The notes under the pieces are model-generated. The model was not told where the DNA came from and ran no database searches. It was given only the letters and a program-made list of their open reading frames with translations. This document shows, piece by piece, positions 1 through 8,349 of a DNA stretch of 64,000 bases (positions within the stretch are counted from its first letter, which is position 1; each line of letters starts with the position of its first letter). This DNA comes from Thermomonas aquatica (GTDB lineage Bacteria; Pseudomonadota; Gammaproteobacteria; Xanthomonadales; Xanthomonadaceae): NCBI RefSeq assembly GCF_006337105.1, contig NZ_CP040871.1, positions 1,178,001 to 1,242,000 on the forward strand, read 5' to 3'. Made by a program: the position numbers and the translations under genes.

Positions 1-147
1 CAGCTGCACGGCGAGTTCACCCCATTCGTATCCGCGCTGGATCTGGTTGCCAATGCCGGCCCTCGGGGCGGCGAATTCATCCGTCCGCGCACCACTCCCT
101 GGAAGGACTTCCCCACCCATGAACGAGACCGAGCGCTTTCAGGCTGA
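1..147 (+). CDS. C-terminal fragment of an unidentified protein
   Basis: The open reading frame enters from the left edge and ends at a TGA at 145-147. Its codons have the high GC third position expected of a real gene here, and the peptide (ending near PWKDFPTHERDRALSG) reads as protein rather than shadow. It overlaps the next gene's probable start by 29 bases, so the two are probably in one operon. I do not recognise the family from 48 residues. The neighbours suggest a surface-polysaccharide or sugar-modification enzyme, but that is inference only. Confidence 0.45.
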   Translation, partial: QLHGEFTPFVSALDLVANAGPRGGEFIRPRTTPWKDFPTHERDRALSG

Positions 148-903
148 GGTTGCCGGCAACATCGCCGGCTTGAAGCAGGATTCCGATGTGCAGGCGCTTT
201 CGCGGATCTGGCTGCGCGAAATCACCAGGCACAAGTATGCCTACAATTTCCACTGGCTCGGCCGGCCGGTGATCCAGTTCCCGCAAGACATGGCTGCATT
301 GCAGGAGCTGATATGGGACGTGCGGCCCGATCTGATCATCGAAACTGGCATCGCTCATGGCGGGTCATTGATGCTCAGCGCTTCGTTGTTGGCGCTGCTG
401 GATTACTGCGAAGCGTCCGAGGCAGGCACGGCGCTCGACCCGCGCATGCCTAAGCGCAAGGTGCTTGGCATTGACATAGACATCCGCCGCCACAACCGCG
501 AAGCGATCGAGGCTCATCCGATGGCGGCGCGCATCGAGATGATCGAAGGCTCGTCGGTCGACGCTGATGTCGTGAGGCGCGTACGCAAACGGGCCGCAGG
601 GCAACGCGTGTTGGTACTTCTCGATTCCAACCACACACATGATCACGTGCTCGCGGAGCTGGAGGCTTATGCGACATTGGTGGAGCCCGGCAGTTACTGC
701 GTGGTGTACGACACCTTGATCGAGGACATGCCGAATGAACTTATCCAGGATCGGCCCTGGGCCAAGGCAACAACCCGAAGACGGCCGTGCGCGAGTTCCT
801 TTCCCGCAATCGGGATTTCGTGGCGGACGAAGACATCGCGGCCAAGCTGCTGATCACGGTCGCGCCCGGCGGCTATCTGAGGCGCGTCGCCAATGGCGAC
901 TGA
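119..903 (+). pseudogene. CmcI / cephalosporin-hydroxylase-family protein, frameshifted near the 3' end
   Basis: The N-terminal 215 or so residues match the CmcI-like SAM-binding family often found in polysaccharide clusters, with a glycine-rich SAM loop (IIETGIAHGGSLML) and an acidic strand (VLGIDIDIR). The ATG at 119 is chosen because the upstream extension does not look like protein. Around 764-768 the frame breaks: the in-frame reading turns into arginine-rich nonsense and stops at 853. Adding one G after AAG at 764-766 restores a typical tail (NNPKTAVREFLSRNRDF, then to GGYLRRVANGD), ending at 901-903 and overlapping the next start. Repaired length is about 261 residues. It is either a recent frameshift or a sequencing error in a G run. 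The family may hydroxylate or O-methylate sugars; the substrate is unknown. Confidence 0.75.
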
Positions 904-1783
904 GTCGGGCATTCCGGAAGATGTATCGGGCGGACGGAATCCGCCTCTGGTGTCGATCGGGCTGTTTGCTTACAACGAGGCGCGCTTCCTGCGAACGACG
1001 CTTGAAAGCCTGCTGGCCCAGGATTATGCCAACGTCGAGATCGTGATCTCGGACAACGGCTCCACGGACGAAACGGAAGAAATCTGCCGGGATTATGCGC
1101 AACGCTCCGCTCGGATCCGCTATTACAGGCAGCCGCACAACGTGGGGGCCGCCGCCAACTCAATCCACGTGCTGGAGCAGGCAGCGGGGCAGTATTTCAT
1201 GTGGGCGTCGGGACACGATGTCTGGTCGCCGACGCTGATTTCGACATGCGTGGCGCTGCTGGAAGAGCATCCTTCTGCGGTGCTGGCTTTCGGCACAGCC
1301 CGCTGGATCGACGAAGAAGACCATGCTTGGGACAAAGAGTCCGGCTGGTACGATACTCGTGGAATGGATCCGATGCTGCGGTTTTTCACGGCCTTCTGGG
1401 GAAACGCCCACCCAGTCCTCGGCCTGATCCGCACCCGCCATCTGCGCGAGCTGCCCAAGATCCATGCATGCGTTGGGGCCGACCAGATCGTGCTTGTTGA
1501 ACTGGCATTGAAAGGCGATTTCCTGCACGCGCCGGACGCCGTCTGGTGGCGCCGCCAACCTCGCAAGCGCGAATCCCACATGGATCGCATGCGGCGTTAC
1601 AGGAGCGAGGACTTCGGCCTTGCCAAAAGCTGGCTGGATCGCAACCTGCCCCTGTTGCGGTTGCCGCTGGAACAGGCGCGCGCGGTGCTGCGCAGCCAAC
1701 TGGATGCCAGCGAGAAAATCGCGGTGCTACTGGCGCTCATGCCTGCGTTTCTGGTGCGCTACCTAGCGGGCCGGAAAGCCTGA
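893..1783 (+). CDS. Family 2 glycosyltransferase
   Basis: This 296-residue protein has a GT-A fold signature: a nucleotide-binding N-terminus (SIGLFAYNEARFL), the VISDNGSTDET loop and a conserved WASGHDVW segment in place of a classical DxD. It probably transfers a sugar to a lipid-linked or surface glycan on the cytoplasmic side of the membrane. It overlaps the repaired end of the CmcI-type gene by 11 bases, and its own TGA overlaps the ATG of the following membrane protein by one base (TGATG at 1781-1785). This indicates a single translationally coupled operon. The donor and acceptor sugars cannot be read from the sequence. Confidence 0.8.
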   Translation: MATESGIPEDVSGGRNPPLVSIGLFAYNEARFLRTTLESLLAQDYANVEIVISDNGSTDETEEICRDYAQRSARIRYYRQPHNVGAAANSIHVLEQAAGQYFMWASGHDVWSPTLISTCVALLEEHPSAVLAFGTARWIDEEDHAWDKESGWYDTRGMDPMLRFFTAFWGNAHPVLGLIRTRHLRELPKIHACVGADQIVLVELALKGDFLHAPDAVWWRRQPRKRESHMDRMRRYRSEDFGLAKSWLDRNLPLLRLPLEQARAVLRSQLDASEKIAVLLALMPAFLVRYLAGRKA

Positions 1784-2772
1784 TGCACGACCAGCATTCC
1801 GGGCAGCCATCCCAGCCCGGCATTTCGCCCGCCATCACGCTTGCCCGCAAGGCACTGCGGATCGCCAAGCTGCTCTTCACGCCTGCTGCGGTCGCCTTTC
1901 TCCTTTACTTCGCATGGGAAAGCCGCGAGTCTCTTCGCGAAGTAGTCGCCAGCGGCCAGCTGAAGCGCTTGCCAATTGCAGTGCTTCTCTGGTCGCTGAT
2001 GCCGTTACTGGCTCCATTGTTCGCACAAACAGTGTTCCGCGCATTGGGCCATCGCTTTTCTTACCGGCGGCTTGCGGTCATTCACATCGGCAATCTGCCA
2101 GCACGATATATCCCCGGCGGAATCTGGCATACGGTCGGGAGGGTCACTGCATTCTCCGACCTGGGCGCTGGAAAACGCGATATTGCGGTGTTCGTGCTTC
2201 TGGAGAATGTGCTAGCCGTCAGCCTGGCCTTCGTACTAGGCGGTCCATTGGTTGCGCTGTATCGCGGACTGACAGACTGGGGATTGATCGCCGCACTGGC
2301 GGGCATTGGCGGCACCCTGGGACTGACTTCCCTGCCATGGCTGCTCAACCATCACCTGGCAAGGAGGCGAAAGAAATTTCCAGCACGCGAATATTTGATG
2401 TGCGCTGGAACAGTGGCAATTTCATGGTGCATCGGCGCCACTGCATTCGTTGTATTCCTGACGGCTTTCCCCGATCTCGACATGCGTTTTTCGGCATTGG
2501 AGACTGGTGCCACTTACCTGTTCGCATGGGGCATGGGGTTCATTGCCTTTTTTGCCCCACAAGGCATCGGCGTATTCGAGGCCGTTGCCGGAGACATGAT
2601 CAGCGGCACTGGATCGATCGGGAACGTCGCTGCGTTGCTGGCTGGGTTCCGGCTCATCATCCTGCTGTCGGATGCGCTTGTATGGGGCATGTACCAACTC
2701 GGCCGAATGGCGGTTCAACGCAGAAAGAGAGTCGCAACGAACGCCACACGAGCGGGAACCGAGCGGAACTAG
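1783..2772 (+). CDS. Lysylphosphatidylglycerol synthase/flippase-type membrane protein (COG0392-like)
   Basis: The 329-residue product has about seven or eight hydrophobic segments, with family-like features such as RYIPGGIWHTVGR near the first third and FFAPQGIGVFEAV near the C-terminus. These resemble the UPF0104/LPG-synthase transmembrane domain found in glycolipid and polysaccharide clusters. The start at 1783 is set by the TGATG overlap with the glycosyltransferase gene. A longer upstream frame exists but lies inside that gene. The gene is less GC-rich than most of the window, which suggests transfer or relaxed constraint. It lacks the soluble aminoacyl-transferase domain of true MprF, so a transport or flippase role is more likely, as an inference. 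Confidence 0.7.
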   Translation: MHDQHSGQPSQPGISPAITLARKALRIAKLLFTPAAVAFLLYFAWESRESLREVVASGQLKRLPIAVLLWSLMPLLAPLFAQTVFRALGHRFSYRRLAVIHIGNLPARYIPGGIWHTVGRVTAFSDLGAGKRDIAVFVLLENVLAVSLAFVLGGPLVALYRGLTDWGLIAALAGIGGTLGLTSLPWLLNHHLARRRKKFPAREYLMCAGTVAISWCIGATAFVVFLTAFPDLDMRFSALETGATYLFAWGMGFIAFFAPQGIGVFEAVAGDMISGTGSIGNVAALLAGFRLIILLSDALVWGMYQLGRMAVQRRKRVATNATRAGTERN

Positions 2773-3650
2773 GTGCCGCCATCGCCTTTCTGGTAGGTAA
2801 GGTTCGTGATCTGTTCGGACACCAAGCCGATCAGGAAGATGATGACCGCCGCGCTGAACAGCAGCGTGCTCATGTTGGTGAATCGGCCTTGCGTATGGAA
2901 GGTGTAGCCGTAGTACCCCAACCCCAGCGCGAAGAAGGTGGCCGATGCGGGCACGAACAGCTTCAGGGGCGAGTACAGGCTGGCGATCTTGAAAATGATG
3001 AGCAGGAAGCGGACGCCGTCCTTCAACGGTCGGATATGGCTGCTGGTGCCCACCCGCCTGGCGACTGGGATCGGCACATAGGCCACCGGGTAGGCGCTAC
3101 GGAAGAACGCCATGGTGCTGGTGGTGGGGTAGCTGAAGCCGTTGGGCAGCAGGTGCAGGAACTCGCGGAACCTGTCCGCGCGCACGGCGCGGAAGCCGGA
3201 GGTCAGATCCACCACCTTGTGTCCCGTCATCCAGCTGGCCAGGCGGTTGTAGAAACCATTCGCAAGCCCACGCTGGAGGTTGGCCTGCCCACTGCGGTCC
3301 CGGGCACCGACTGCCATGTCGAAGCCCTCGGCCAGCTTTGCCAGTAGCAGAGGGATATCGGCCGGATCGTGCTGGCCGTCCGCATCCATGAACACTAGTA
3401 TCTCGCCGGTCGCGGCGCGGGCACCGCGCTTCACGGCAGCACCGTTGCCCATTCCATAGGGAGCGGACAGCACCCGTGCGCCAGCATCAGCGGCCACGGA
3501 TCGCGTGGCATCGGTGGAACCATCATCGACCACGATGATGTCCGCATCGGGCAGGATCCGATGGATACCGGGTAATGTCCTGCGAAGGCCTTCCGCTTCA
3601 TTGCGGGCCGGCAGGATGACCGTCACCGAGGGTTTGACTGGGTTTTCCAT
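2769..3650 (-). CDS. Family 2 glycosyltransferase, polyprenol-phosphate (GtrB/DPM1-like)
   Basis: The protein (293 residues from the ATG at 3650; a 308-residue start at 3695 is possible) has LPARNEAEGL, VVDDGSTDAT, MDADGQHDP and DLTSGFRA. These are hallmarks of enzymes that charge polyprenyl phosphate with a sugar at the inner membrane. Two hydrophobic segments at about 225-250 and 260-280 anchor it, as in GtrB and ArnC. The shorter start keeps the PSVTVILPARNE strand at the usual distance from the N-terminus. Its stop shares the CTAG tetranucleotide with the convergent membrane-protein gene. It probably provides a lipid-linked sugar for the neighbouring surface polysaccharide. Confidence 0.8.
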   Translation of the reverse strand: MENPVKPSVTVILPARNEAEGLRRTLPGIHRILPDADIIVVDDGSTDATRSVAADAGARVLSAPYGMGNGAAVKRGARAATGEILVFMDADGQHDPADIPLLLAKLAEGFDMAVGARDRSGQANLQRGLANGFYNRLASWMTGHKVVDLTSGFRAVRADRFREFLHLLPNGFSYPTTSTMAFFRSAYPVAYVPIPVARRVGTSSHIRPLKDGVRFLLIIFKIASLYSPLKLFVPASATFFALGLGYYGYTFHTQGRFTNMSTLLFSAAVIIFLIGLVSEQITNLTYQKGDGGT

Positions 3651-3771
3651 GGCCGAAAGCGTAACGCGGATAGCCAATGCGTGCGCCCCTGCCACCCCCT
3701 AGCTTGGGCGGAACAATGCCTTGTGGGACGGTTTTGCAGTAAAGTCAGACCATCGCCGGGGAGCGTAGGCC

Positions 3772-5490
3772 ATGAGCGCAGTCACGTCCGCCAATCTGAT
3801 GGGCATTACCGGCATTGCGCGGCGCCTGGTACTGGACGGCGCCATGGACGAAGGTGCGGCGCGCAGGGCGATGGATGCGGCAACAGCGGCGAAAGTACCG
3901 CTGGCGACTTATATCGCGGACAAGCGCTTGGCGGATCCCGGGGCGCTTGCGGCAGCCTATTCCATGGAATTCGGCATGCCGCTGGTGGATCCCCTGGCGA
4001 TCGACCCCGGTCAATCCGCGATGCGGCTGGTCAAGGAGGAACTGGTGCGCAAGCACCAGGTACTGCCACTGTTCAAGCGCGGCAGTCGCCTATTTGTCGG
4101 CGTTTCCGACCCGACCGACCATGGTGCGCTGGACGAAATCAAGTTCCACACCAACCTGACAGTCGAGCCGATATTGATCGATGCAGAGCGCCTGAAGCGC
4201 AGCATCGATGGCTGGCTGGAGGCGGCCGAGGATCTCGCCGACGCCGACAACGACGGCCTGGAGGGCCTGGACGTCAGCGGCGGGGACGAGGATCTCAGCA
4301 ACGATTCCGGCGTGGATGCCGGCGGGGATGACACCCCGGTGGTCAAGTTCGTCAATAAGGTGCTGGTGGACGCCATCCGCAAGGGCGCATCGGACATCCA
4401 TTTCGAACCCTACGAAACCGAATACCGGGTCAGGCTGCGCATCGACGGCATCCTGAAGACGGTCAAGCGTGTGCCGGTCAAGCTTCACCAGCGCATCGCC
4501 GCGCGCGTCAAGGTCATGGCCCAGTTGGACATCGCCGAGAAGCGGGTACCACAGGACGGGCGCATCAAGCTGAACCTGTCCAAGACCAAGCAGATCGATT
4601 TCCGCGTCAGCACCCTGCCGACCCTGTTCGGTGAGAAGGTGGTGATGCGCATCCTGGACGGCAGTGCCGCAAAGTTGGGCATCGACAAGCTCGGCTACGA
4701 GCAGGTCCAGCAGAAACTCTTCCTGGATGCGATCCACAAGCCCTATGGCATGGTGCTGGTTACCGGCCCAACCGGCTCGGGCAAGACGGTGAGCCTGTAC
4801 ACCGCGCTCGGGATCCTCAACGACGAAACCCGCAACATCAGCACGGTGGAGGATCCGGTCGAGATCCGGCTGCCAGGGGTCAACCAGGTCCAGCAGAACA
4901 CCAAGCGCGGCATGACCTTCGCCGCCGCGCTGCGAAGCTTCCTGCGCCAGGATCCGGACATCATCATGGTCGGCGAAATCCGCGACCTGGAAACCGCCGA
5001 AATCGCGGTGAAGGCGGCGCAGACCGGCCACATGGTGCTGTCGACGCTTCACACAAACGACGCACCGCAGACCATCGCCCGTCTGATGAACATGGGCATC
5101 GCGCCCTACAACATCACCAGCTCGGTCAGCCTGGTGATCGCCCAGCGCCTGGTCCGCCGCCTGCACGATTGCAAACGTGCCGTGCACCTCCCCGAGCATG
5201 CGTTGCTCGCCGAGGGCTTCACCGCCGACGAAGTCCACGCAGGCATCACCCTCTACGAGGCAGTGGGCTGCGAGGATTGCACCGAAGGGTACAAGGGCCG
5301 TTCGGGCGTCTACCAGGTGATGCCGATGACCGACGAGATCCAGCAGATCGTACTGGCCGGTGGTAATGTCCAGCAGATCACCGAGGCAGCCTTGATCAGC
5401 GGCGTCCGCGACCTGCGCCGGTCTGCGTTGGACAAGGCCAAGAACGGCGTCACCAGCCTGGTCGAAATCAACCGAGTCACCAAGGATTGA
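3772..5490 (+). CDS. pilB: Type IV pilus assembly ATPase PilB
   Basis: This 572-residue cytoplasmic hexameric ATPase powers type IVa pilus extension. It has an N-terminal MshEN-type region, Walker A GPTGSGKT at residues 332-339, the aspartate box around EDPVEIR, and the QDPDIIMVGEIRD and STLHTND motifs. The C-terminal metal region keeps Cys467, Cys500 and Cys503. The usual fourth cysteine is absent, with a histidine at 465 close by. The ATG at 3772 follows a GGGGAG sequence. pilC follows after 11 bases. No pilA lies between pilB and pilC in this genome. Confidence 0.95.
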   Translation: MSAVTSANLMGITGIARRLVLDGAMDEGAARRAMDAATAAKVPLATYIADKRLADPGALAAAYSMEFGMPLVDPLAIDPGQSAMRLVKEELVRKHQVLPLFKRGSRLFVGVSDPTDHGALDEIKFHTNLTVEPILIDAERLKRSIDGWLEAAEDLADADNDGLEGLDVSGGDEDLSNDSGVDAGGDDTPVVKFVNKVLVDAIRKGASDIHFEPYETEYRVRLRIDGILKTVKRVPVKLHQRIAARVKVMAQLDIAEKRVPQDGRIKLNLSKTKQIDFRVSTLPTLFGEKVVMRILDGSAAKLGIDKLGYEQVQQKLFLDAIHKPYGMVLVTGPTGSGKTVSLYTALGILNDETRNISTVEDPVEIRLPGVNQVQQNTKRGMTFAAALRSFLRQDPDIIMVGEIRDLETAEIAVKAAQTGHMVLSTLHTNDAPQTIARLMNMGIAPYNITSSVSLVIAQRLVRRLHDCKRAVHLPEHALLAEGFTADEVHAGITLYEAVGCEDCTEGYKGRSGVYQVMPMTDEIQQIVLAGGNVQQITEAALISGVRDLRRSALDKAKNGVTSLVEINRVTKD

Positions 5491-5501
5491 AGGGAGTCGC
5501 C

Positions 5502-6773
5502 ATGTCCGCACGCAGAGCCGCAATTAGCAAGGCCAGGACCCAGGCGGAAGCGCGCCGCCTCAACCCGATGGTCGAGTTCGTCTGGCAGGGCAAGGACAAA
5601 CGCGGCGTGGTGATGAAGGGCGAGCAACTGGCGAAGAACGCCAACCTGTTGCGCGCCGAACTGCGCAAGCAGGGCATCACCCCGACTGTCGTCAAGGCCA
5701 AGGGCAAGCCGATGTTCGGCGGCGGCGCCAGCCGCATCAAGCCGAAGGACATTGCCGTCTTCAGCCGCCAGCTGGCGACCATGATGAAGTCCGGCGTGCC
5801 GCTGGTGATGGCGCTGGAGATCATCGGCAGCGGCCAGAAGAACCCGGCCATGAAGAAGATGGTCGGCGGCGTGAAGGGCGACATCGAGGGCGGCGCATCG
5901 ATCTACGAGGCGCTCAGCGAATATCCGGTGCAGTTCGACGAGCTCTATCGCAACCTGGTGCGCGCAGGCGAATCGTCCGGCGTACTGGAAACAGTCCTCG
6001 ACACCATCGCGACTTACAAGGAAAACATCGAAACCATCAAGGGCAAGATCAAGAAAGCCCTGTTCTACCCGACCGCGATCATCGCAGTGGCGATCCTGAT
6101 CTGCGCGATTCTCCTGATCTACGTCGTTCCCGTCTTCAAGGAAACGTTCCAGAGCTACGGAGCCGACCTCCCCGCATTCACCGAGCTGGTGTTCGGGATT
6201 TCCGACTATCTGGTCAAGTGGTGGTGGCTATTCGGGATCGTCATCGCGATCGCGATCGGCGTTTTCATGTTCTTCTACAAGCGTTCGACGGCCCTGAAAC
6301 ATTTCATCGACCGGATGATGCTGAAGATCCCGGTGATCGGCCAGGTTCTGCACAACTCCGCGATCGCCCGCTTCTCCCGCACCCTGGCGCTCACCTTCAG
6401 GGCCGGCGTCCCGCTGGTGGAAGCGCTGGAGAACGTCGCCGGCGCCACCGGCAACATGGTCTACGAACAGGCCGTGCTGCGCATGAAGAACGACGTGGCG
6501 GTCGGGTACCCAGTGAACGTGGCGATGAAGCAGGTCAACCTGTTCCCGCACATGGTGGTGCAGATGACCGCGATCGGCGAAGAAGCCGGCGCGCTGGATG
6601 CGATGCTGTACAAGGTCGCCGAGTTCTACGAGGAAGAGGTCAACAATGCGGTCGATGCGATCTCCAGCCTGATCGAGCCGTTCATCATGGTCATCATCGG
6701 CGGCCTGGTCGGTTCGATCGTGATCGCGATGTACCTGCCGATCTTCAAGATCGCGATGACCGTGATGGGTTGA
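5502..6773 (+). CDS. pilC: Type IV pilus inner-membrane platform protein PilC
   Basis: This 423-residue polytopic inner-membrane protein carries two T2SSF domains (about 85-205 and 290-410), each ending in hydrophobic segments, as in PilC and GspF. It transmits PilB motor action to the growing pilus. The ATG at 5502 is preferred over the TTG at 5487 because an AGGGAG ribosome-binding site lies at 5491-5496. Conserved patches include FSRQLATMMKSGVPL in the first repeat and FSRTLALTFRAGVPLVEAL in the second. It sits between pilB and pilD in one operon. Confidence 0.95.
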   Translation: MSARRAAISKARTQAEARRLNPMVEFVWQGKDKRGVVMKGEQLAKNANLLRAELRKQGITPTVVKAKGKPMFGGGASRIKPKDIAVFSRQLATMMKSGVPLVMALEIIGSGQKNPAMKKMVGGVKGDIEGGASIYEALSEYPVQFDELYRNLVRAGESSGVLETVLDTIATYKENIETIKGKIKKALFYPTAIIAVAILICAILLIYVVPVFKETFQSYGADLPAFTELVFGISDYLVKWWWLFGIVIAIAIGVFMFFYKRSTALKHFIDRMMLKIPVIGQVLHNSAIARFSRTLALTFRAGVPLVEALENVAGATGNMVYEQAVLRMKNDVAVGYPVNVAMKQVNLFPHMVVQMTAIGEEAGALDAMLYKVAEFYEEEVNNAVDAISSLIEPFIMVIIGGLVGSIVIAMYLPIFKIAMTVMG

Positions 6774-6791
6774 GGCGGGCTGGGCAGACGA

Positions 6792-7655
6792 ATGGCTTAC
6801 CTTGATGCGCACCCCGGCCTCGGCTGCCCCGCCGCGGCCGGACTCGGGCTGCTGGTCGGCAGCTTCCTCAACGTGGTGATCCTGCGCCTGCCGAGGCGGC
6901 TCGAGTGGCAGTGGAAACGCGACGCCCGCGAGATCCTGGGGGAGCCCGAGCTGTACGACCCGCCACCGCCCGGCATCGTGGTCGAGCGCTCGCATTGCCC
7001 GCACTGCGGGCACCAGCTGTCCTGGTACGAGAACATCCCGCTGCTCAGCTGGCTGGCCCTGGGCGGCAAGTGCCGCAGCTGCAAGGCGCCGATTTCGTTC
7101 CAGTATCCGTTGGTCGAACTGCTGACCGGCTTGCTGTTCATGGCCTGCGTCTGGAAGTTCGGTTTCGGCTGGAAGGGATTCGGCGCGATGTTGCTGACCG
7201 GCCTGCTGGTCGCGATGTCCGGGATCGACCTGCGCACCCGGCTGCTCCCGGACCAGCTCACCCTGCCCCTGATGTGGCTGGGTTTCGTCGCCTCGATCGA
7301 GAACCTATACGTCGGCCAGAAGGCCGCGCTGCTGGGCGCGATGGCCGGTTACCTGAGCCTGTGGTCGGTGTACTGGCTGTTCAAGCAGCTCACCGGCAAG
7401 GAAGGCATGGGCCATGGCGATTTCAAGCTGCTCGCTGCGCTCGGTGCGTGGACGGGGCTGGCCGGGATACTCCCGACGGTGCTGATCTCGTCGCTGGTCG
7501 GTGCGGTGATCGGCTCGGTCTGGCTGGCGATGAAGGGCAAGGACACGGCGACGCCGATCCCGTTCGGGCCGTACCTGGCCATCGCCGGCTGGATCACCTT
7601 CTTCTGGGGCAGGGACCTGGTCGGCATGTACATGCGCTTCGCCGGGCTCGCCTGA
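6792..7655 (+). CDS. pilD: Prepilin leader peptidase / N-methyltransferase PilD
   Basis: The 287-residue membrane aspartic protease has two CxxC pairs (CPHCGH and CRSCKA) in the cytoplasmic loop at about residues 67-100. The catalytic aspartates lie in GIDLRTRLLPD and GHGDFKLLAALGAW. It cleaves type III leader peptides and methylates the new N-terminal phenylalanine. The xps operon of this window has no peptidase gene, so PilD probably serves both type IV pilins and the pseudopilins GspG-K, as the PilD/XpsO enzyme does in Xanthomonas. It lies 18 bases after pilC and 20 bases before coaE. Confidence 0.95.
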   Translation: MAYLDAHPGLGCPAAAGLGLLVGSFLNVVILRLPRRLEWQWKRDAREILGEPELYDPPPPGIVVERSHCPHCGHQLSWYENIPLLSWLALGGKCRSCKAPISFQYPLVELLTGLLFMACVWKFGFGWKGFGAMLLTGLLVAMSGIDLRTRLLPDQLTLPLMWLGFVASIENLYVGQKAALLGAMAGYLSLWSVYWLFKQLTGKEGMGHGDFKLLAALGAWTGLAGILPTVLISSLVGAVIGSVWLAMKGKDTATPIPFGPYLAIAGWITFFWGRDLVGMYMRFAGLA

Positions 7656-7675
7656 CGGCGCATGGACCGGTCCCC

Positions 7676-8299
7676 ATGAGTGCGTTCGTGGTCGGCCTGA
7701 CCGGAGGGGTGGCCTCGGGCAAGAGCGAGGCCGGCCGCTGCTTCGAGGCGCTGGGCATCGCCGTCGCCGACGCCGACCAGGCCGCGCGCGACGCGGTGGC
7801 GATCGGCAGCGATGGCCTCGCCGACGTGGTCGACATGTTCGGCGCGGGCGTGCTCGCCGCCGACGGCAGCCTCGACCGCCCGGCGATGCGCCGCCGGGTA
7901 TTCGCCGATCCGGACGCGCGCAAGCGCCTGGAAGGCATCATCCACCCGCGCGTGCGCGAATTGCTGCATGCGACTTGCGCGAAGGCGACGACGCCGTACG
8001 CGATCGCCGCGGTGCCGCTGCTCGCGGAAGGCGGCGGCCGCCAGGCCTATCCCTGGCTGCGGCGGATCCTGGTGGTGGATGTGCCGGAATCCGTGCAATT
8101 GCAGCGCCTGCTGCAGCGCGACGGCATCGACGAGCTGCTGGCGCGGCGGATGATCGAGGTGCAGGCCGCGCGCCGGCAACGGCTGGCGATCGCCGACGAC
8201 GTGCTGGTCAACGATGGGTCGCTGGATGCGCTGGGCGAAAAGGTCGCCGCGCTGGACCGGCTGTATCGCGGCCTGGCGCAGCAGGATGGGGCCGCGTGA
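7676..8299 (+). CDS. coaE: Dephospho-CoA kinase CoaE
   Basis: This 207-residue enzyme phosphorylates the 3'-hydroxyl of dephospho-CoA, the last step of coenzyme A synthesis in the cytoplasm. The P-loop GLTGGVASGKS lies at about residues 8-18, followed by the DADQAARDAV segment and a central PLLAEGG lid region. The ATG at 7676 is chosen because upstream codons in the same frame belong to the shadow of pilD. The pilD-coaE pairing is common in gammaproteobacteria. The gene converges with the Nudix/ThiE gene. Confidence 0.93.
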   Translation: MSAFVVGLTGGVASGKSEAGRCFEALGIAVADADQAARDAVAIGSDGLADVVDMFGAGVLAADGSLDRPAMRRRVFADPDARKRLEGIIHPRVRELLHATCAKATTPYAIAAVPLLAEGGGRQAYPWLRRILVVDVPESVQLQRLLQRDGIDELLARRMIEVQAARRQRLAIADDVLVNDGSLDALGEKVAALDRLYRGLAQQDGAA

Positions 8300-8318
8300 G
8301 GTCTCGCGATCGGGTATC

Positions 8319-8335
8319 CGGATCCTGCGGATCCG
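8319..8335. terminator. Hairpin between convergent coaE and Nudix/ThiE genes
   Basis: A perfect 7-base inverted repeat (CGGATCC / GGATCCG, loop TGC) lies in the 50-base gap where the two genes converge. There is no clear U-run on either side, so it may be a weak bidirectional terminator or only a chance palindrome. Confidence 0.4.
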
Positions 8336-8349
8336 CCCCGCCGCAGGAC

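Noticed and set aside
120..122. An ATGA junction suggesting the upstream gene ends at 122
   Set aside because: The frame that would stop there has poor codon composition. The frame ending at 147 has the GC third-position bias of a real gene.
3722..3737. A sigma-54-like sequence (TGGGACGGTTTTGCA) upstream of pilB
   Set aside because: The GG and GC elements are one base too close for a sigma-54 promoter, and pilB is not usually sigma-54 dependent.
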